15,460 bases of DNA from an uncultured Bacteroidales bacterium (lineage in GTDB: Bacteria; Bacteroidota; Bacteroidia; Bacteroidales; P3): contig CAMXAS010000015.1 of the NCBI GenBank assembly GCA_947179195.1, positions 1 through 15,460 of the forward strand, read 5' to 3'. Under the pieces are notes generated by a model. The model was not told the DNA's origin. It searched no databases and worked only from the letters and a program-made list of their open reading frames with translations. A program made the position numbers and the translations under genes. Within the stretch, counting starts at the first letter, position 1. Every line of letters begins with the position of its first letter. Below, piece after piece: positions 14,446 to 15,460 of the stretch.

Positions 14446-15460
14446 CGACCTTTGATCCGAACGCGGCCTGCGCGCCCAACGGGCGCTTCTTCGGCTTCCC
14501 CTATCGGACGGAAGAAGCCGAGCTCGTATTGATTCCCGTGCCCTGGGATGTGACGACGTCCTACAAGCCGGGGGCGGCCGAAGGCCCGCAAGCCATCCTG
14601 AACGCCTCCTACCAGTTGGATTTCTTCGATTTCTTTGTGCCGAAAGCCTGGGAGAAACGCATCGCGACCGAGAAGCCCGACTTCGCCGACTTGCGGAATA
14701 CGTCGCACAAGATGCGGCCCATCGCGGAGAAAGTCATCGAGCGGGCCTCGACCGAAGGCGGACAACTGGAGGGCGACCGCGACCTGCTGACAATAGAGGC
14801 GGCTTCGGAGACCTTGAACGAATGGGTGGCGGCGCAATGCCGCACGCAACTGCAACAGGGCCGCAAAGTGGGCCTCGTGGGCGGCGACCACAGCGTGCCC
14901 TACGGCCACTGGCAGGCTTTGGCCGACTTTCACGAGAGCTGGGGCATCCTGCACATCGACGCGCACGCCGACCTGCGCGAAGCCTACGAGGGCTTTACGT
15001 TCTCGCACGCCTCGATTATGTACAACGCGCTGCAACTGCGCCGGGCCGACGGGACGACGCCCGTGACATCGCTCGTGCAGGTGGGCATCCGTGACGTCTG
15101 TGAGGAAGAGATGGCACGGGCGGCGGCGGACAAGCGCGTGCATACGTTCCCCGCCCCCTTGTTGCAGCGGGCACGCTGCCAAGGCGTATCGTGGGACACG
15201 CAGGTGGCCGACATCCTCGCCCGCCTGCCGCAAAAAGTGTATATCAGCTTTGACATAGACGGGTTGGAACCCGCGCTTTGTCCGCACACGGGGACACCCG
15301 TGCCCGGCGGCCTGCGCTATGGCGAGATGCAATACCTGCTGGATGCCTTGCGCCGCAGCGGCCGCGAAATCATCGGCTTCGACCTCTGCGAGGTGGCCCC
15401 CCACCCGACCGACAGGGCCGACGAGTGGGACGGCAACGTCGGCGCCCGCGTGCTGTATCA
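14442..15460 (+). CDS. Ureohydrolase (agmatinase/arginase/formiminoglutamase family), runs off the right edge
   Basis: The ATG at 14442 overlaps the preceding TGA (ATGA), and 339 codons are open to the window end with no stop. The protein carries the binuclear manganese ligands of ureohydrolases. These are G-G-D-H-S (His150), D-A-H-A-D (Asp173, His175, Asp177) and S-F-D-I-D-G-L-E-P (Asp271, Asp273). P-H-T-G-T-P-V-P-G-G and F-D-L-C-E-V-A-P (Glu317) follow. The N-terminal V-P-W-D-V-T-T-S-Y-K-P-G-A stretch and the D-E-W-D-G-N-V-G-A-R near the edge match the Bacteroidota agmatinase-family subgroup, so little of the C-terminus is missing. These enzymes hydrolyse guanidino or formimino groups in the cytoplasm. 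Substrate cannot be told from the sequence; arginine, agmatine, formiminoglutamate or guanidine-type compounds remain possible. There is no signal peptide. Confidence 0.92.
   Translation, partial: MTTFDPNAACAPNGRFFGFPYRTEEAELVLIPVPWDVTTSYKPGAAEGPQAILNASYQLDFFDFFVPKAWEKRIATEKPDFADLRNTSHKMRPIAEKVIERASTEGGQLEGDRDLLTIEAASETLNEWVAAQCRTQLQQGRKVGLVGGDHSVPYGHWQALADFHESWGILHIDAHADLREAYEGFTFSHASIMYNALQLRRADGTTPVTSLVQVGIRDVCEEEMARAAADKRVHTFPAPLLQRARCQGVSWDTQVADILARLPQKVYISFDIDGLEPALCPHTGTPVPGGLRYGEMQYLLDALRRSGREIIGFDLCEVAPHPTDRADEWDGNVGARVLY

Noticed and set aside
14361..15404. A 347-codon minus-strand frame at the right edge
   Set aside because: The plus strand here encodes a ureohydrolase with all metal ligands, and the antisense frame has no motif. 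The real gene lacks a stop only because the window ends.
1..15460. Search for CRISPR arrays, insertion sequences, tRNA genes, phage or defence genes
   Set aside because: I saw no regularly spaced repeats, transposase motifs, cloverleaf sequences or defence domains. Essentially all of the sequence is accounted for by the listed genes and two short intergenic regions.

Overview
This window looks like a chromosomal core segment from a GC-rich member of the Bacteroidota, probably Bacteroidales-like. Four things point there: a DUF4835 protein beside coaBC and recN, the short Bacteroidota form of the RNA polymerase omega/Rpb6 subunit, the ftsX-DUF3098-uppP gene order, and promoter boxes of the TAnnTTTG type instead of classical -10/-35 boxes. 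Most genes lack a Shine-Dalgarno sequence, which also fits. I see no tRNA, rRNA, CRISPR array, insertion sequence, phage gene or toxin-antitoxin pair.

Layout. At the left edge is the tail of a rightward gene, probably of the endonuclease/exonuclease/phosphatase family (2-133). It converges on a tight leftward gene train that starts at about 7424 and ends at 146: bamD, rpoZ-like, coaBC fused in frame to a DUF4835 protein, recN, a cytoplasmic TPR protein, and aroE. Gaps are 3-33 nt, or the genes overlap, so a single transcript is likely. A 122-nt divergent region (7425-7546) carries a TAnnTTTG box for each direction. Rightward from there lie the methylmalonyl-CoA mutase large subunit (7547-9691), a probable intrinsic terminator, and then a second train: pepE, ftsX, DUF3098, uppP, a PorE-like TPR/beta-propeller/OmpA protein, and a ureohydrolase that runs off the right edge.

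How the genes fit together. The leftward train mixes outer-membrane assembly (BamD), transcription (omega), coenzyme A synthesis (CoaBC), an exported DUF4835 protein, DNA repair (RecN) and the shikimate pathway (AroE). The rightward train holds envelope genes: FtsX for division, UppP for recycling the undecaprenyl carrier, and a periplasmic peptidoglycan-binding protein. The mutase interconverts succinyl-CoA and methylmalonyl-CoA, but its usual small-subunit partner is not beside it.

The most notable point is that coaBC and the DUF4835 gene form one uninterrupted reading frame. No stop separates them, and the second domain's signal peptide sits in the middle of the ORF. The last CoaBC-like codon, TGT, is one base away from TGA directly before an ATG. 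This may be a real stop-loss fusion, an internal-start arrangement, or a base error. I did not find a convincing undescribed defence or mobile system here; the rest is mostly conserved housekeeping content.
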